Below are positions 48,277-58,218 of a DNA stretch of 64,000 nt, in pieces; the stretch's first letter is position 1; each line of letters starts with the position of its first letter. The DNA comes from Halalkalibacter sp. APA_J-10(15) (GTDB lineage Bacteria; Bacillota; Bacilli; Bacillales; Bacillaceae_D): assembly GCF_023017105.1 (NCBI RefSeq), contig NZ_JALKEV010000019.1, forward strand, positions 1-64,000, given 5' to 3'. A model generated the notes under the pieces. It was given only the letters and a program-made list of their open reading frames with translations. It searched no databases and was not told the origin of the DNA. The position numbers and the translations under genes are program-made.

Positions 48277-48364
48277 TGAAGGCTCTTGTTATGAGAACGT
48301 TTAAAATTTTTATTTTTAGGAAATATCTCCTTAACGAGATAAAAGAGAGGAGTCCTTCGTTTAT

Positions 48365-49768
48365 ATGTCAGCAGAGGTTGTAGGATTTAGTTTTATTATT
48401 CTAGGCATTTTACTTATTATCGCCAAATGGATTCGCCTAGCTGTACCGTTTCTTCAATCTATCTTCCTCCCAAGCTCGATTCTTGCAGGACTCATTGGTC
48501 TATTGCTTGGTCCTGAAGTCCTTGGTCAGTTTGATTTAGGGTTATTTGAGGGAGAGGGAGTTTTTCCTGAATCGATGATTGAGGTGTGGAGTGTTTTACC
48601 TGAGCTGCTAATTAGTGTGATCTTTGCTTCCTTATTTCTAGGGAAGACCATCCCAAATATAAAGAAAATTTGGGGCACTGCTGGTCCTCAAATAACGTTT
48701 GCTCATTTTCTTTCATGGGGTCAGTATGTGGTTGGGATTACTTTAGCTTTAGTGGTTTTAACTCCGATATTTGGGATGAATCCAGCTGCCGGAGCTTTGC
48801 TTGAAATTAGCTTTGTTGGTGGACATGGAACAGCTGCGGGATTATCGGGTACATTTAGCGGGGTTGGTTTCGAGGAAGGAAGAGACTTAGCAATTGGCTT
48901 AGCGACTGTTGGAGTACTGACGGGTGTTTTACTAGGGATTATTTTGATTAATTGGGCTGCTCGAAAAGGGAAAACAGAAATTTTAAATAGTCCAGATGAC
49001 ATTTCAGATGAACAAAAGAAAGGACTGATCAAGAAAGAAGATCAACAAGAAATGTCTGCTGGAAACCAGACAACCCGATCTGAAGTGATTGAAACAATGA
49101 CTGTGCACTTTGCTTATATTGGTTTAGCTATTGCCATTGGGTATATGCTTTTAGAAGGGTTTATATTGATTGAGGAAGCTTTATGGGCTGAGAGTATCGA
49201 ACTTTTTGTACATCTGCCTTTATTTCCGTTAGCAATGGTTGGTGCAGTCATTGTACAGATTATATTAAATAAATTTATTAAAAAATCGATATTGGATCGA
49301 GATCTTGTTACACGTATCCAAGGATTTGCTCTCGATTTACTTATTGTATCAGCTATCGCAACCTTATCATTGGCAGTCATCGGTGAGCATCTGGTTCCTT
49401 TCTTCATTATGGCAATTGCTGCAATAGGGTGGAACGTAATTGCTTTTATTTTTATAGCACCTCAAATTATGCCTAATTATTGGTTTGAACGGGCCATTGG
49501 AGATTTAGGTCAGGCCATGGGAATGAGCGCTGCTGGTCTATTGTTAATTAATTTGGCAGATCCTAAAGCGGAGAGCCCAGCAAAAGAAGGGTTTAGTTAT
49601 AAACAATTGATGCTAGATTTCATAGTAGGCGGAGGAATTGTAACAGCTGCTTCGGTGCCACTTATTGTAGCATTTGGTCCAGTCCTTACCCTTATTTTTG
49701 CTTTTGTCATTATGACTGGATGGCTTATTTTAGGTCTATTGTATTTTGGAAAGAAATCTACAAATTAG
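48365..49768 (+). CDS. GltS family sodium/glutamate-type symporter
   Basis: This 467-residue protein has about 12 membrane segments in two repeats. The conserved re-entrant loops appear as SFVGGHGTAAGLSGTF (near residue 150) and FERAIGDLGQAMGMSAAGLLL (near 377, in part), both typical of the ESS (GltS) family. A polar linker near residues 205-240 separates the halves. Transport of glutamate with sodium is the family activity; members in this subgroup may carry other acids. ATG 48365 lies after AGAGGAG with a spacing of about 13 bases, slightly long. Confidence 0.88.
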   Translation: MSAEVVGFSFIILGILLIIAKWIRLAVPFLQSIFLPSSILAGLIGLLLGPEVLGQFDLGLFEGEGVFPESMIEVWSVLPELLISVIFASLFLGKTIPNIKKIWGTAGPQITFAHFLSWGQYVVGITLALVVLTPIFGMNPAAGALLEISFVGGHGTAAGLSGTFSGVGFEEGRDLAIGLATVGVLTGVLLGIILINWAARKGKTEILNSPDDISDEQKKGLIKKEDQQEMSAGNQTTRSEVIETMTVHFAYIGLAIAIGYMLLEGFILIEEALWAESIELFVHLPLFPLAMVGAVIVQIILNKFIKKSILDRDLVTRIQGFALDLLIVSAIATLSLAVIGEHLVPFFIMAIAAIGWNVIAFIFIAPQIMPNYWFERAIGDLGQAMGMSAAGLLLINLADPKAESPAKEGFSYKQLMLDFIVGGGIVTAASVPLIVAFGPVLTLIFAFVIMTGWLILGLLYFGKKSTN

Positions 49769-49884
49769 CTTGTTGTAAGCAAAAAATATAACAATCTAAT
49801 CATGGTTCCTATTACATTTTTCTAGAAATTCGACGATTAAAGTTGAAACTGTTCGGGAATATGTCAAACTAGGAGGGATTAAGA

Positions 49885-50064
49885 ATGAACACATATAAAC
49901 TTACATTTTATTTTAATGGTGGAGAAAATTTCGTTTTCGAAGTTGAAACTGGGTATGAACTACATCAACAAGTGGATAAAATTCAGAATGCTAAATGGTT
50001 CGATGCGAAAAGTGAGTATGTAAATATGGATAATGTGACGCGATTTGTCATTGAAGAACGCTGA
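49885..50064 (+). CDS. small hypothetical protein (59 aa)
   Basis: This short reading frame has a good ribosome binding site (AGGAGGG, 49871-49877) and encodes a 59-residue soluble protein beginning MNTYKLTFYFNGGENFVFEV. The pattern of alternating hydrophobic residues suggests a small beta-sheet protein, with DNVTRFVIEER at the end. I do not recognise the family. Copy 2 of the 240-bp repeat starts at its stop codon. Confidence 0.65.
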   Translation: MNTYKLTFYFNGGENFVFEVETGYELHQQVDKIQNAKWFDAKSEYVNMDNVTRFVIEER

Positions 50065-50314
50065 AGCTGTGACAAAAGTGTTTTAATAAATGAGAAACCG
50101 AACAAATAAACAGCGGTGCACATAAACAGCTCCTGAAATATTCTTCGCTTTCCGCGGGAAGCTAATGAGCCTCCTCGTGTTACGCACAGCGGGTTTTCAC
50201 CTTTACTTTTCAGTGGCCTCGCGTATCATCCTGCAGGAGTCTACGCATATTTCAGACGTTATGTTCTCTAGATGTTCGGATTATCAGCTAATCACTTTTG
50301 TTATGTTCAGCCTC
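50063..50314. repeat. ~240-bp inverted-repeat-bounded element, copy 2
   Basis: GCTGTGACAAAAGTG at the left and CACTTTTGTTATGTTCAGC at the right pair imperfectly. Inside are the same blocks as in copy 1 (CGCTTTCCGCGGGAAGC, GAGCCTCCTCGTG, GCAGGAGTCTACG and ATATTTCA). It is more diverged than copy 1 (37291-37528). A further degraded fragment (GCTTTCCGCAGGAGGGAG) lies near 52932. Confidence 0.7.
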
Positions 50315-50577
50315 ATTTGAAGAGCGCAGAAATCCACGGTTAACTAATTACTAATTTAACACAATGAAATGGTATTGCAGAAAAGCGCTGACAACTTTAC
50401 TTGTTTATGCGTTTTTCTTTTTGTTTAGAGGTAGATGAAGTGTATTCTTTTAAAATGAGTAAGAAGGTAGCATATCACTTACCCACTTTTCTTGATTATG
50501 TAACTAGTTAGAAGGTTCTATTTAGAGAGAGTAAACGATCGTTAGTCGGTGCTATTTAGCCTATTTTCTAAAAAAAA
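50315..50577. other. intergenic region without a recognisable gene
   Basis: This AT-rich stretch between the repeat and the small membrane protein gene has no supported gene on either strand. The only signal found near its right end is the sigma-B-like promoter at 50578. Confidence 0.4.
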
Positions 50578-50603
50578 GTTTCGTTGCGCTCCTTCGCGGG
50601 CAT
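50578..50603 (+). promoter_or_regulatory. candidate sigma-B-type promoter of the small membrane protein
   Basis: GTTTCG, 14 bases, then GGGCAT resembles the general stress consensus GTTTAA-N12-15-GGGTAT, about 55 bp before the start codon. Genes of this small membrane family are often stress-controlled. Confidence 0.35.
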
Positions 50604-50658
50604 TAAATAAGTACAAGACAAATAGCATTAAAATGTTAATGAAAGGTGTGAAGGAGTT

Positions 50659-50802
50659 ATGTTATGGACAGTATTAATTGTGATATTTGTATTATGGATA
50701 CTTGGATTCTCCTTTGAAGTTGGAGGAGGACTAATCCACTTACTTTTAGTGGTCGCATTAGTCGTCTTTATCATTCAACTCTTAACAGGCAGAAGAGCCT
50801 AA
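50659..50802 (+). CDS. lmo0937-type small membrane protein (47 aa)
   Basis: This 47-residue protein has two short hydrophobic helices around a glycine-rich turn (LWILGFSFEVGGGLIHLLLV) and ends in a basic tail (GRRA). This is the pattern of the Lmo0937 family of Firmicutes, whose function is unknown. AAGGAG (50651-50656) precedes ATG 50659 closely; the spacing is short but usable. A strong terminator follows. Confidence 0.75.
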   Translation: MLWTVLIVIFVLWILGFSFEVGGGLIHLLLVVALVVFIIQLLTGRRA

Positions 50803-50807
50803 ATGTA

Positions 50808-50840
50808 GCAAGCGTTCTAATTTAGGACGCTTGCTTTTTT
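50808..50840 (+). terminator. terminator of the small membrane protein gene
   Basis: GCAAGCGTTCTAA and TTAGGACGCTTGC pair with one G-T pair, followed by six T. Confidence 0.93.
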
Positions 50841-50906
50841 CAATGATTTAATTTAATTTCTTGGGCCATAATAAGAGCAATAGAAAGGGTTCAAGGAGTG
50901 AGTATA

Positions 50907-51809
50907 ATGAGGAAGTTTCTATTTATTTTAATTGCGTGCTTTATCTTATCTACATATTTAACGATGGAAGGGGCTGCTAGTGAAGTGACGTATCCTAATC
51001 AACAATTACTAATAGGTGTGGAGGAACTAGCAGAGAGACTGAACGATCCAAACCTTATGATTATCGATACACGGAATGAAGGTTATGGAAAAGGGCATAT
51101 CCCCGGTGCGTTTTCATTTGACACGAAAAAGTTAGTTGATTCAACACATCCGGTCGAGGGTTATTTAATTAGAGAAAAACCTTTTGAAGAACTAATGAAG
51201 ACATTAGGCGTTAGAAATGAAGTTGAATTAGTGATTTATGATGCTGGAGTAGATACAGCTGCCACTAGACTTTTTTATGCATTGGAGCTTTACGGTCATA
51301 ATAATGTAAGAGTGTTAAATGGTGGATATGCAGCATGGGAAGCATTCGAAGGGGAGCAATCTACAACGGGTCCCGAAGTGAAAACAAGTCATTTTAAAGC
51401 AAAGACTTCTCCGCAAATAGAAGTAGAAAAAGAGTATGTCAAATCAGGCATAGATAACCCAAATAAGATTATTTTGGATGTTCGCTCTAGAGAAGAGTAC
51501 AAAGGAGAGGATGTTCGTACTAAAAGGGGTGGACATATCCCAACAGCTGTAAATATAGAGTGGAAAGAAGTTTTAACAGACGGGGTGCCCTTTTTCAAAG
51601 TGGCTGATGATATTGAACGGATGCTTCAACAAGCAGGTGTCACAAAAGATAAGCAAGTTATTATCTATTGTCAAAAAGCCAATCGGGCATCTCATATGTA
51701 CTTTACATTAAGGCTTATGGGATTTGATCATCTAAGAATGTATGAGGGATCTTGGCAAGAATGGGGAAATGATCTGCATACACCAATTACAAATCCTAAT
51801 GAAGAATAA
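50907..51809 (+). CDS. exported rhodanese-type sulfurtransferase (two domains)
   Basis: This 300-residue protein has an N-terminal signal peptide (MRKFLFILIACFILS...) and two rhodanese domains. The first (about 30-155) has an Asp in place of the active cysteine (VIYDAGVDTAA) and is structural. The second has Cys255 in the loop CQKANRA, the persulfide carrier. Family members transfer sulfur from thiosulfate or mercaptopyruvate to thiol or cyanide acceptors, here outside the membrane. ATG 50907 is 9 bases after AAGGAG; a GTG at 50898 is too near. It ends with its own terminator. Confidence 0.9.
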   Translation: MRKFLFILIACFILSTYLTMEGAASEVTYPNQQLLIGVEELAERLNDPNLMIIDTRNEGYGKGHIPGAFSFDTKKLVDSTHPVEGYLIREKPFEELMKTLGVRNEVELVIYDAGVDTAATRLFYALELYGHNNVRVLNGGYAAWEAFEGEQSTTGPEVKTSHFKAKTSPQIEVEKEYVKSGIDNPNKIILDVRSREEYKGEDVRTKRGGHIPTAVNIEWKEVLTDGVPFFKVADDIERMLQQAGVTKDKQVIIYCQKANRASHMYFTLRLMGFDHLRMYEGSWQEWGNDLHTPITNPNEE

Positions 51810-51818
51810 AGCATCACA

Positions 51819-51855
51819 GCAGCTCTAATTAAACTTTAGAGTTGCTTTTGTTTTT
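51819..51855 (+). terminator. terminator of the rhodanese gene
   Basis: GCAGCTCTAA and TTTAGAGTTGC form a 10-bp stem with a G-T pair, followed by a T-rich stretch. Confidence 0.8.
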
Positions 51856-52066
51856 GACAAAATAATTGTTATATAAAATGAAATGTTTAATGTAGTTGTG
51901 CTGGTGTCATTAACGGGAGGTTTTCATAAGTTGATCATACTTGTGGTACCTTCTTTTTTTGTCTCAATTTATCATTATTCACAACGATTACTAGAATATT
52001 CTGAGCTATTCACAAATATATGCTAAAATATGACAGTAACCCTTTTCTAGTAAAGGAGGTCATTAT

Positions 52067-52825
52067 ATGTTTAAAAGCTCAATCGAATGGTTAAAAGGTG
52101 CAACATGGTGGGAAGCTTCGATTATTATTTTAGTATTAAATATCATCATACTCGTAATGTGTGTGCTAATTGGTAATAGGATGGTTCGTTGGTTCATGAA
52201 ACGTCCTGTTGCAGAAATAGTTACGAAACGCCCATATGAGTTTGTGTTAGCGAGTATATCGGTTTTGTTGAATTCAGCTGTGACAATGATAGGTTATTAC
52301 TTATGGAAAAAAGATATCATTGTTTTAAGCGCAAGCTTTGGCTGGCATTCTTGGCTTGATATTCTTATTTTATTGCTGATTATGGATTTTGCGATGTATG
52401 TCTTTCATCGAGTCGCTCATGTTAAATGGTTGTATCCTTATATTCATCGGACGCATCATCGTTTTGAAGATCCTCGGCCGATTACTTTATTTGCCTTAAA
52501 TCCATTAGAAAACTTAGGCTTTGGTCTACTGTGGATTATCGTGCTATGTATATATCCAGCTTCATGGGTTGGGATTACAGGCTATTTATTCTTTAATATC
52601 GTCTATGGGTTGATTGCACATTTAGGAGTAGAACCGTTTCCGAACTCATGGGTTAAACATCCAGTTATGAAATGGATATCGACAAGCACGTATCATACAC
52701 AGCATCATCAGCAAGAGCACTATAATTTTGGTTTTTACACGATTATATGGGATCGACTATTTGGTACAATATCTCCGCGCTATCCGTCTCATTTTGCAAG
52801 AAAGCTCCCACAAGGAAGAGATTGA
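52067..52825 (+). CDS. sterol desaturase/fatty acid hydroxylase family protein
   Basis: This 252-residue integral membrane di-iron enzyme has several helices and the family histidine clusters FHRVAH (near residue 113), HRTHH (near 128) and, towards the end, TQHHQQEH (near 211), followed by NFGFYTIIWDRLFGT. These bind two irons for oxygen-dependent hydroxylation or desaturation of lipids. The bacterial substrate is unknown, possibly carotenoid or fatty acid. It stands alone, with AAAGGAGG before ATG 52067. Confidence 0.85.
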   Translation: MFKSSIEWLKGATWWEASIIILVLNIIILVMCVLIGNRMVRWFMKRPVAEIVTKRPYEFVLASISVLLNSAVTMIGYYLWKKDIIVLSASFGWHSWLDILILLLIMDFAMYVFHRVAHVKWLYPYIHRTHHRFEDPRPITLFALNPLENLGFGLLWIIVLCIYPASWVGITGYLFFNIVYGLIAHLGVEPFPNSWVKHPVMKWISTSTYHTQHHQQEHYNFGFYTIIWDRLFGTISPRYPSHFARKLPQGRD

Positions 52826-52840
52826 TAGTGTTATTCAATT

Positions 52841-52886
52841 AAAAGCTTCACATTAAATGATTAGATGTACGACAGGCTTTTTTTTT
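52841..52886 (+). terminator. terminator of the hydroxylase family gene
   Basis: AAAAGCTT and AGGCTTTT pair with one G-T pair, with an inner ACAT/ATGT stem, and T9 follows. Confidence 0.7.
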
Positions 52887-52993
52887 GTAGTTGCCACGAT
52901 GCGGCGCTTCGACCTCGCTGGGATGGGGGGCATGCTTTCCGCAGGAGGGAGTTGAAAAAGACTTTCTAGTAACACAAAGAAGAGTAATGGCTC

Positions 52994-53038
52994 CACTCAT
53001 TACAAAGCTTTCAAAATCGGGCAACGGCTACGCACATT
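52994..53038. repeat. 45-bp dispersed repeat, copy 2
   Basis: It matches 28201-28245 at 42 of 45 positions. It lies just after a degraded fragment of the 240-bp element (near 52915-52955). Confidence 0.7.
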
Positions 53039-53668
53039 TTGAATAGAGGAAAAAAAGGGAATGCCCCCTTATCTTTAACCATCTGTAATCAGGAGACATC
53101 AGACTGTTTCTTTCTATAATATAACTGAAAAACGACAGGAGTGAACAGGCAAATGTCAAAAAGGTTGGAATAAGCGGATGCAAAATGGAGATGGTTTGGA
53201 TTGAAAAGTTCGTTCCATCTAGTTCGGAAATGAGATCAATCTATGAATTTTGACTTTATCTATGATTTGGTTTGAGAATTTTTCCTCAAAGGCGTTTCGT
53301 CTACGGTCTGCAGTATATATAAACTTGTTGACTGTTTTACACATCCACTTCTTTACAGACATAACTTCAATGTTGGATTATATTATACTGAAAAAATAAA
53401 TTAGGACTTTATTCCTTTATGAGAAGCGTTCATTCAGAGGCTAATCATCAATTTTCAATAAATAAAAGGGCTATTAGACAGATTACCACAAAAAAATTAA
53501 GCGTTTTCTTTCAAATTTTTCGCACGTGTCGGCAAGAGAAGGTGATATTTTAGAGACATTTTTCATATATTTCATAGGTAAAAAGGAACAAAAAAATGTT
53601 GATTTTAGTATAAGTAGACTTGAGAATCAGTCCTAATTATCGATTTTTAGAAAAGTCTACCAGTTTCG
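53039..53668. other. intergenic region upstream of the ESX locus
   Basis: This is most of a 950-bp gap. I see no gene with good support. A 47-codon minus-strand frame (53219-53362, starting MSVKKWMCKTVNKF) has plausible composition but no clear ribosome binding site. The region is AT-rich and may hold long 5' control sequence for the ESX genes. Confidence 0.35.
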
Positions 53669-53697
53669 TTGACTTTGTATATTGCCAGTAATACCAT
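53669..53697 (+). promoter_or_regulatory. candidate promoter of the ESX locus
   Basis: TTGACT (53669-53674) and TACCAT (53692-53697) are 17 bases apart, about 78 bp before the esxA start. The -10 is only a moderate match. Confidence 0.45.
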
Positions 53698-53774
53698 AAT
53701 ATAGGCTAAGGAAAAGGAAAAACATGACTTAAACTTAGCGGATTCCCAATTTTGAAAAAAGGAGATGAGTATTC

Positions 53775-54071
53775 ATGGCAGGCCAAATTCGTATGACTCC
53801 TGATCAGCTGCAAGCAAAGGCTAAGCGTTACGGTCAGAGCTCTCAGCAAATCGATCAAATTTTAAGAGATTTATCGAACTTACAAGAAGAGTTAAGAGGT
53901 GAGTGGGAAGGACGTGCATTTGAGCGCTTCGACGATCAGTTTAGAGAGTTAAGTCCACGTGTGCAAGATTTCTCTCATTTAATGCTAGAAATTCAAGAAC
54001 AACTTACTAAAACGGCTGAAGCTGTTTCGCAGCAGGATGAAGCTCTTTCTCAAAATTTCGGTCTTAGATAA
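53775..54071 (+). CDS. esxA: WXG100 family ESX secretion substrate (EsxA/YukE)
   Basis: This 98-residue helical hairpin protein has the turn motif WEG (EWEGRAF, near residue 42) and coiled-coil helices on either side. Such proteins are exported as dimers through the type VII (ESX) system and are needed for its function. AAAGGAGATGAG precedes ATG 53775. A hairpin after the gene (54116) would keep its level above that of the membrane components that follow. Confidence 0.94.
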   Translation: MAGQIRMTPDQLQAKAKRYGQSSQQIDQILRDLSNLQEELRGEWEGRAFERFDDQFRELSPRVQDFSHLMLEIQEQLTKTAEAVSQQDEALSQNFGLR

Positions 54072-54115
54072 GACGGCTAACGAGATAAGTAGCTTTAAAG
54101 ATTGTACTTACCTTT

Positions 54116-54152
54116 GTATGAGCTACATGACTAAATGTTGTGTAGCTCATAC
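54116..54152 (+). terminator. partial terminator between esxA and esaA
   Basis: GTATGAGCTACA and TGTAGCTCATAC are perfect 12-bp complements around a 13-base loop. The following TTATT is short, so read-through into esaA is likely. Confidence 0.65.
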
Positions 54153-54306
54153 TTATTAAGTGCGAAAGTAACTGAAAATCAGGATGGATTGATGAAGAGT
54201 ATTTTTTAGAAAAACAGTGTAGAATATTGTATTTTTTGCCATTATAGAATTATTTTCCATATAGAAATGTCTGAATAAATACGAAGAAGCTGCAGGAGAG
54301 GAATAT

Positions 54307-57300
54307 ATGATGAAAAGAATAGAGCTACGGTTAATAGCATTCTTACTATTAGTACTTGCACTAGCTGCTGGTTTGTCTTACTTGGCTTTAAATCAAGTAA
54401 CACAGACTAATAACGTAGATGCTGGACATAGGATGACGATTGCGTTAGTCAATGAAGATGAAGGTGCGATATTTAATAATGAGCAATTGGCTTTTGGAGA
54501 TGCTTTTGTTCGTAGTGTCGATCATGACTCAAACCATGACTGGTTTGTCGTCAGCCGGGGAGTAGCGGAGAGCGGCTTGGAACGACAAACGTATGACATG
54601 ATGATTGTAATTCCGAATGATTTCTCTGAAAAAGCACTCTCTATGGATTCTATTTCCCCAGAGCCCGTTACATTAAATTATAAAATCAATGCATCAGAAA
54701 ATGATGAAATTAGAGCAGAGGCTGAAAGAGCAGCAAGCGACATATTAAATGACTTTAATCGACGTGTTATTGATGTGTACTTTGCTAGTGTGATTACTAA
54801 CTTGCACGAGGCACAGGATCAAGTTGGCTATATTGTGAACGAGCAAGCGAAATATACAGCTACATATAATACGGCTATTCAAAGTCCATTGTCTAATTAT
54901 ACGAATCAGTTTAATACGGTGAAGGATTTTACAGACGTATCACGAGGTAGCTTTAGTAGTTTAGAGGATACGTTGGAATCATTCACTGATCGTTTGGCAG
55001 AAGAGATGGAATTAAGTCAAAGCTTTGTATCGAATGTGAATGATGTAACGGGTTTAACAGAGTCGAATCAAGCGTTGTCGCAAGGATTTTATGATTCTCT
55101 GAACCAATTTAATGCCACGATTAATGATGCAGATGCACAAAGGCAGTTAGATCAGCTTGTTCGTGCGAACGAGAGGATTTTTAATCAATTTCAACTCCAA
55201 GAAGAGAGTACAACCATTATTTCTGATGCCGCTCTTTTGCGAGATTATTTTGAACGAGCCAATCAGCAAGTAAGTAGCTTAGAAAAAAGTTTAAAAGAAA
55301 CCCTTGAGTCGAATATGAAAAGAACGGTTTCGGATCGTTTAACTGGTATCTTCTCGAACGCTTTCGAAAATGAGTTGACGAGCTTGAACTCATTATTTAG
55401 ACGGCCTGATCGAAATATGAACCGTACAATTGAAGAGCACATTAAACAATTACCATCATTAAGTATACGAGATATAGATGACTCTGGTCTATCCGAACAG
55501 ATGATATTGGAATTAACGAATGTCATTGCAACAGCAAGAAAGTACAATCGCGAACGTCCAGATTTTGAGTTTTCGCCAGATGATTTAGATAACAGCCATA
55601 TTTTATCGACGCAAATTCAAGAAATCAAAAATCGGTTAGCTGAAACCGGAGTGATCATGACCAACTCTGTTGAATTACCAGCTAACGAAAAGACAGGACA
55701 AATTTTCACGTTGTCCATTCCGAATGAGTATGAGTTAAAGCGATTATGGTTAACATTACCAGGATCAGATGAAGTCAATTACACAGAAGTGTATCAAGAA
55801 AATGGTGAAGTGAAATTACCCGCTAATGATGAAGGTGTCTTCACTGTAAGAATCAAGCTTCAATTGAAGGATGCTAATAGTGAGATTGATGTGTTTCAAC
55901 CAGCAACTTGGAGTTGGGATATGCTTCAAGAAAACATTACTGATGTTGATCTTGTAGATGAAGAGGCTGGGTATGAGGTATCTGTTGCTCCATTACTTGC
56001 AAATACAGTAACAGAGGGAACAGATGAAGAGGAACCAGAAGTCGATGAAGAGAATGGCAACCGTGAGGAAGAAGAGGATTCGGATCAAGAAGGACGAGAA
56101 GAAGAACAGCCTGATGAAGACATAGAAGAGGACAGAGACTCCGAGGATCAGGAAGAATCTGAAGACTCCGATGAGTCTGATCATCAAGATGGAGATAGCG
56201 ATGAAGGTAATGACGAAGGTAATGAGGAAGAGCCTGAACCGATTATCGAAAAGGTAACAGTGATCAATAACTATATTCATCATCGCGTCATGTCACCGAT
56301 ATTAGATGATGGTACACAAGCGCTCATTCATGCTGTTGAGCATACAATTAGTGATTATCAGAAATTATCAGCTCTATTAGAGATTTACTTTGGTCTTGAT
56401 ATGAGTTCACCAGAATTAAGAGATTCATTTTCAGGGAATCGTTTATCTGACTTAGCAACAGAGTCTTCTCTCTATTATCTCTTTAATGTTCAAGAGTTAG
56501 ATGAATTAATGACAAATTATGTTGTTGAACGAGTAACAGCTGGTGTTACAGCGGAAATTAGAGAGCCGATTGAACAGCTATATGAGCAAGTAAGGATCTA
56601 TCATGATCGTTCAAATCGTGCTGAAGACCGCATGGATCAGCTTGTTGAGAAAATTGTTTCAACGACAGAGCAGGCGCAGATCATGAATCAAAGTCTTTCT
56701 GAAGTGTTAGAGGAAGTCATCGCATGGCGTGAACGAAGCTTGGCGTTAATTGATGAACAGTCTGATGTGCAGGCTGCGGATAATGAAGAGCAACAGGCGA
56801 TTCTAGCATTAAGTAACGATTTCATGCCGCTGCTAGCAACGAGTGAGTCTCTTTCTGAACAAGCTCAAAGTAATTTCTATACGGCAGAGACCGTTTATCA
56901 AACCTTTGAAGAAATTGATAATCAAGCGACGTTGATTCAAGAAAGTGGAAATGAACTAATTAGTCAGGCTGAGGAGCTCTCTGCTAGTATGACGAATAAA
57001 TTAGTAGAGGATGAAGAGTTTGCTGAGAACTTTACGGAAGTACTGGCCAACAGTCGAATTGGTGAGAGACAGAATGAGGACCTTTTAGATTTCTTATCAA
57101 GTCCTGTTCAAACAAAAAATGATGGAGTCATCGTCTCAGGTGATACATTTACTCCTTATTTTATCGTGTTAACTATCTTTATAGTAGCTCTCTTTACTGC
57201 GTATGTGATCTCAACGATCCACCAGCGCCGTTTAGAAAAGGATGAATTTGAAGGGGAACGAACCATTTTCTCACAAAATACACCTATTACGATTATTTCA

Positions 57301-57735
57301 GCAGGTATTGGAATAATTGAAGGTGCAACGATTGGTCTCATTTCTGGATTCAGCTTAGGGATCGAAGGGTCTCAATTAATGTTATGGACCCTATTAATAA
57401 CGACTCTTGTCTTAACGATATTACTTATTTCTACTTATTTGTTACGACAATTGAAGATGTTTGGGATGTTCTTGTTACTTGCCGTATTTGGTATGTATTT
57501 ATTCTTCACAAGAGCACTAGGCTCAGTATCAAGTGGAGGGTTACGCACGTATTCACCATTGCAATATGTTGAAAATGTTCTAGTTCGAGCCTTCGGTGAA
57601 TCGATTAACTATCAAACGACATTCTTTGTATTGATTGTACTTTGCTTAATAGGTGTTCTGCTTAATCTGTTGGTGTTCAACCTTTCTAAAAGAAGTGAGG
57701 AGATGGACGATGAAGAGGTTTCAAAAGCTAGTTAA
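54307..57735 (+). CDS. esaA: type VII secretion membrane protein EsaA/YueB
   Basis: This 1142-residue protein has an N-terminal helix (residues 8-28), a very large extracellular part with heptad-like helices and about five further helices at the C-terminus (from about residue 950). A highly acidic, low-complexity stretch lies at about residues 571-645 (many Glu and Asp). The family is the ESX-associated EsaA of Staphylococcus and YueB of B. subtilis; YueB is also the receptor of phage SPP1. The gene follows esxA as in Staphylococcus; in B. subtilis it lies later in the locus. Confidence 0.92.
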   Translation: MMKRIELRLIAFLLLVLALAAGLSYLALNQVTQTNNVDAGHRMTIALVNEDEGAIFNNEQLAFGDAFVRSVDHDSNHDWFVVSRGVAESGLERQTYDMMIVIPNDFSEKALSMDSISPEPVTLNYKINASENDEIRAEAERAASDILNDFNRRVIDVYFASVITNLHEAQDQVGYIVNEQAKYTATYNTAIQSPLSNYTNQFNTVKDFTDVSRGSFSSLEDTLESFTDRLAEEMELSQSFVSNVNDVTGLTESNQALSQGFYDSLNQFNATINDADAQRQLDQLVRANERIFNQFQLQEESTTIISDAALLRDYFERANQQVSSLEKSLKETLESNMKRTVSDRLTGIFSNAFENELTSLNSLFRRPDRNMNRTIEEHIKQLPSLSIRDIDDSGLSEQMILELTNVIATARKYNRERPDFEFSPDDLDNSHILSTQIQEIKNRLAETGVIMTNSVELPANEKTGQIFTLSIPNEYELKRLWLTLPGSDEVNYTEVYQENGEVKLPANDEGVFTVRIKLQLKDANSEIDVFQPATWSWDMLQENITDVDLVDEEAGYEVSVAPLLANTVTEGTDEEEPEVDEENGNREEEEDSDQEGREEEQPDEDIEEDRDSEDQEESEDSDESDHQDGDSDEGNDEGNEEEPEPIIEKVTVINNYIHHRVMSPILDDGTQALIHAVEHTISDYQKLSALLEIYFGLDMSSPELRDSFSGNRLSDLATESSLYYLFNVQELDELMTNYVVERVTAGVTAEIREPIEQLYEQVRIYHDRSNRAEDRMDQLVEKIVSTTEQAQIMNQSLSEVLEEVIAWRERSLALIDEQSDVQAADNEEQQAILALSNDFMPLLATSESLSEQAQSNFYTAETVYQTFEEIDNQATLIQESGNELISQAEELSASMTNKLVEDEEFAENFTEVLANSRIGERQNEDLLDFLSSPVQTKNDGVIVSGDTFTPYFIVLTIFIVALFTAYVISTIHQRRLEKDEFEGERTIFSQNTPITIISAGIGIIEGATIGLISGFSLGIEGSQLMLWTLLITTLVLTILLISTYLLRQLKMFGMFLLLAVFGMYLFFTRALGSVSSGGLRTYSPLQYVENVLVRAFGESINYQTTFFVLIVLCLIGVLLNLLVFNLSKRSEEMDDEEVSKAS

Positions 57736-58210
57736 TATCATGGTCTATATGCTCATCGCTAGCCTATTCCTACCGGCGTTCGCAGTGCTTGCTGAGGATC
57801 AGTCAAGCACTGCGGAAAGAGGGAAGTTAAATGTGGATCTCGAGCGAATTAGTGGAAGTAATCGTGAAGGCGATCAGACGAACACGGTAACAGAGCTTGA
57901 GAAAGTGTTTCCAGAGCTGTTTAGAGATGAGACGAAAGAGATCATTGATACGAAGCAGCTTGAGCAAGAAGAATGGCTTGAGGGCCTTCAACAATCTATT
58001 TTTGAAATGGAAAGTCAAACAGATGCGACGGTAGCTCGTGTTCAAGAATCTCTTTTTACAGAAAGCTATACGGCTCCGACAACTGAAAACCGAGCAAGTG
58101 AAGATGGATCTAATGGGGGCGCTAATAACGTCCTCCTTTTCTCCATTATGGGATTTGTCACGATGATTGGCGGAGCGGTATTTATGATGATGCGACAAGT
58201 TATGGATTAG
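57710..58210 (+). CDS. essA: type VII secretion protein EssA
   Basis: This 166-residue protein has an N-terminal hydrophobic segment (residues 10-28, signal-like), a polar extracellular part and a C-terminal membrane helix (about 142-163). Length, topology and place between esaA and esaB match EssA. The start is ATG 57710, inside the end of esaA, behind GAGGAG (26-base overlap). Longer upstream starts lie in the esaA frame and are not convincing. Confidence 0.85.
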   Translation: MKRFQKLVNIMVYMLIASLFLPAFAVLAEDQSSTAERGKLNVDLERISGSNREGDQTNTVTELEKVFPELFRDETKEIIDTKQLEQEEWLEGLQQSIFEMESQTDATVARVQESLFTESYTAPTTENRASEDGSNGGANNVLLFSIMGFVTMIGGAVFMMMRQVMD

Positions 58211-58218
58211 GAGAGTCG

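Noticed and set aside
53219-53362. 47-codon minus-strand frame before the ESX locus
   Set aside because: The composition is plausible but there is no clear ribosome binding site or known family, so it is only mentioned in the intergenic entry.
55993-56283. 96-codon minus-strand hydrophobic frame inside esaA
   Set aside because: It is the antisense of the acidic low-complexity stretch of EsaA, where GAA/GAT codons read as hydrophobic residues on the other strand.
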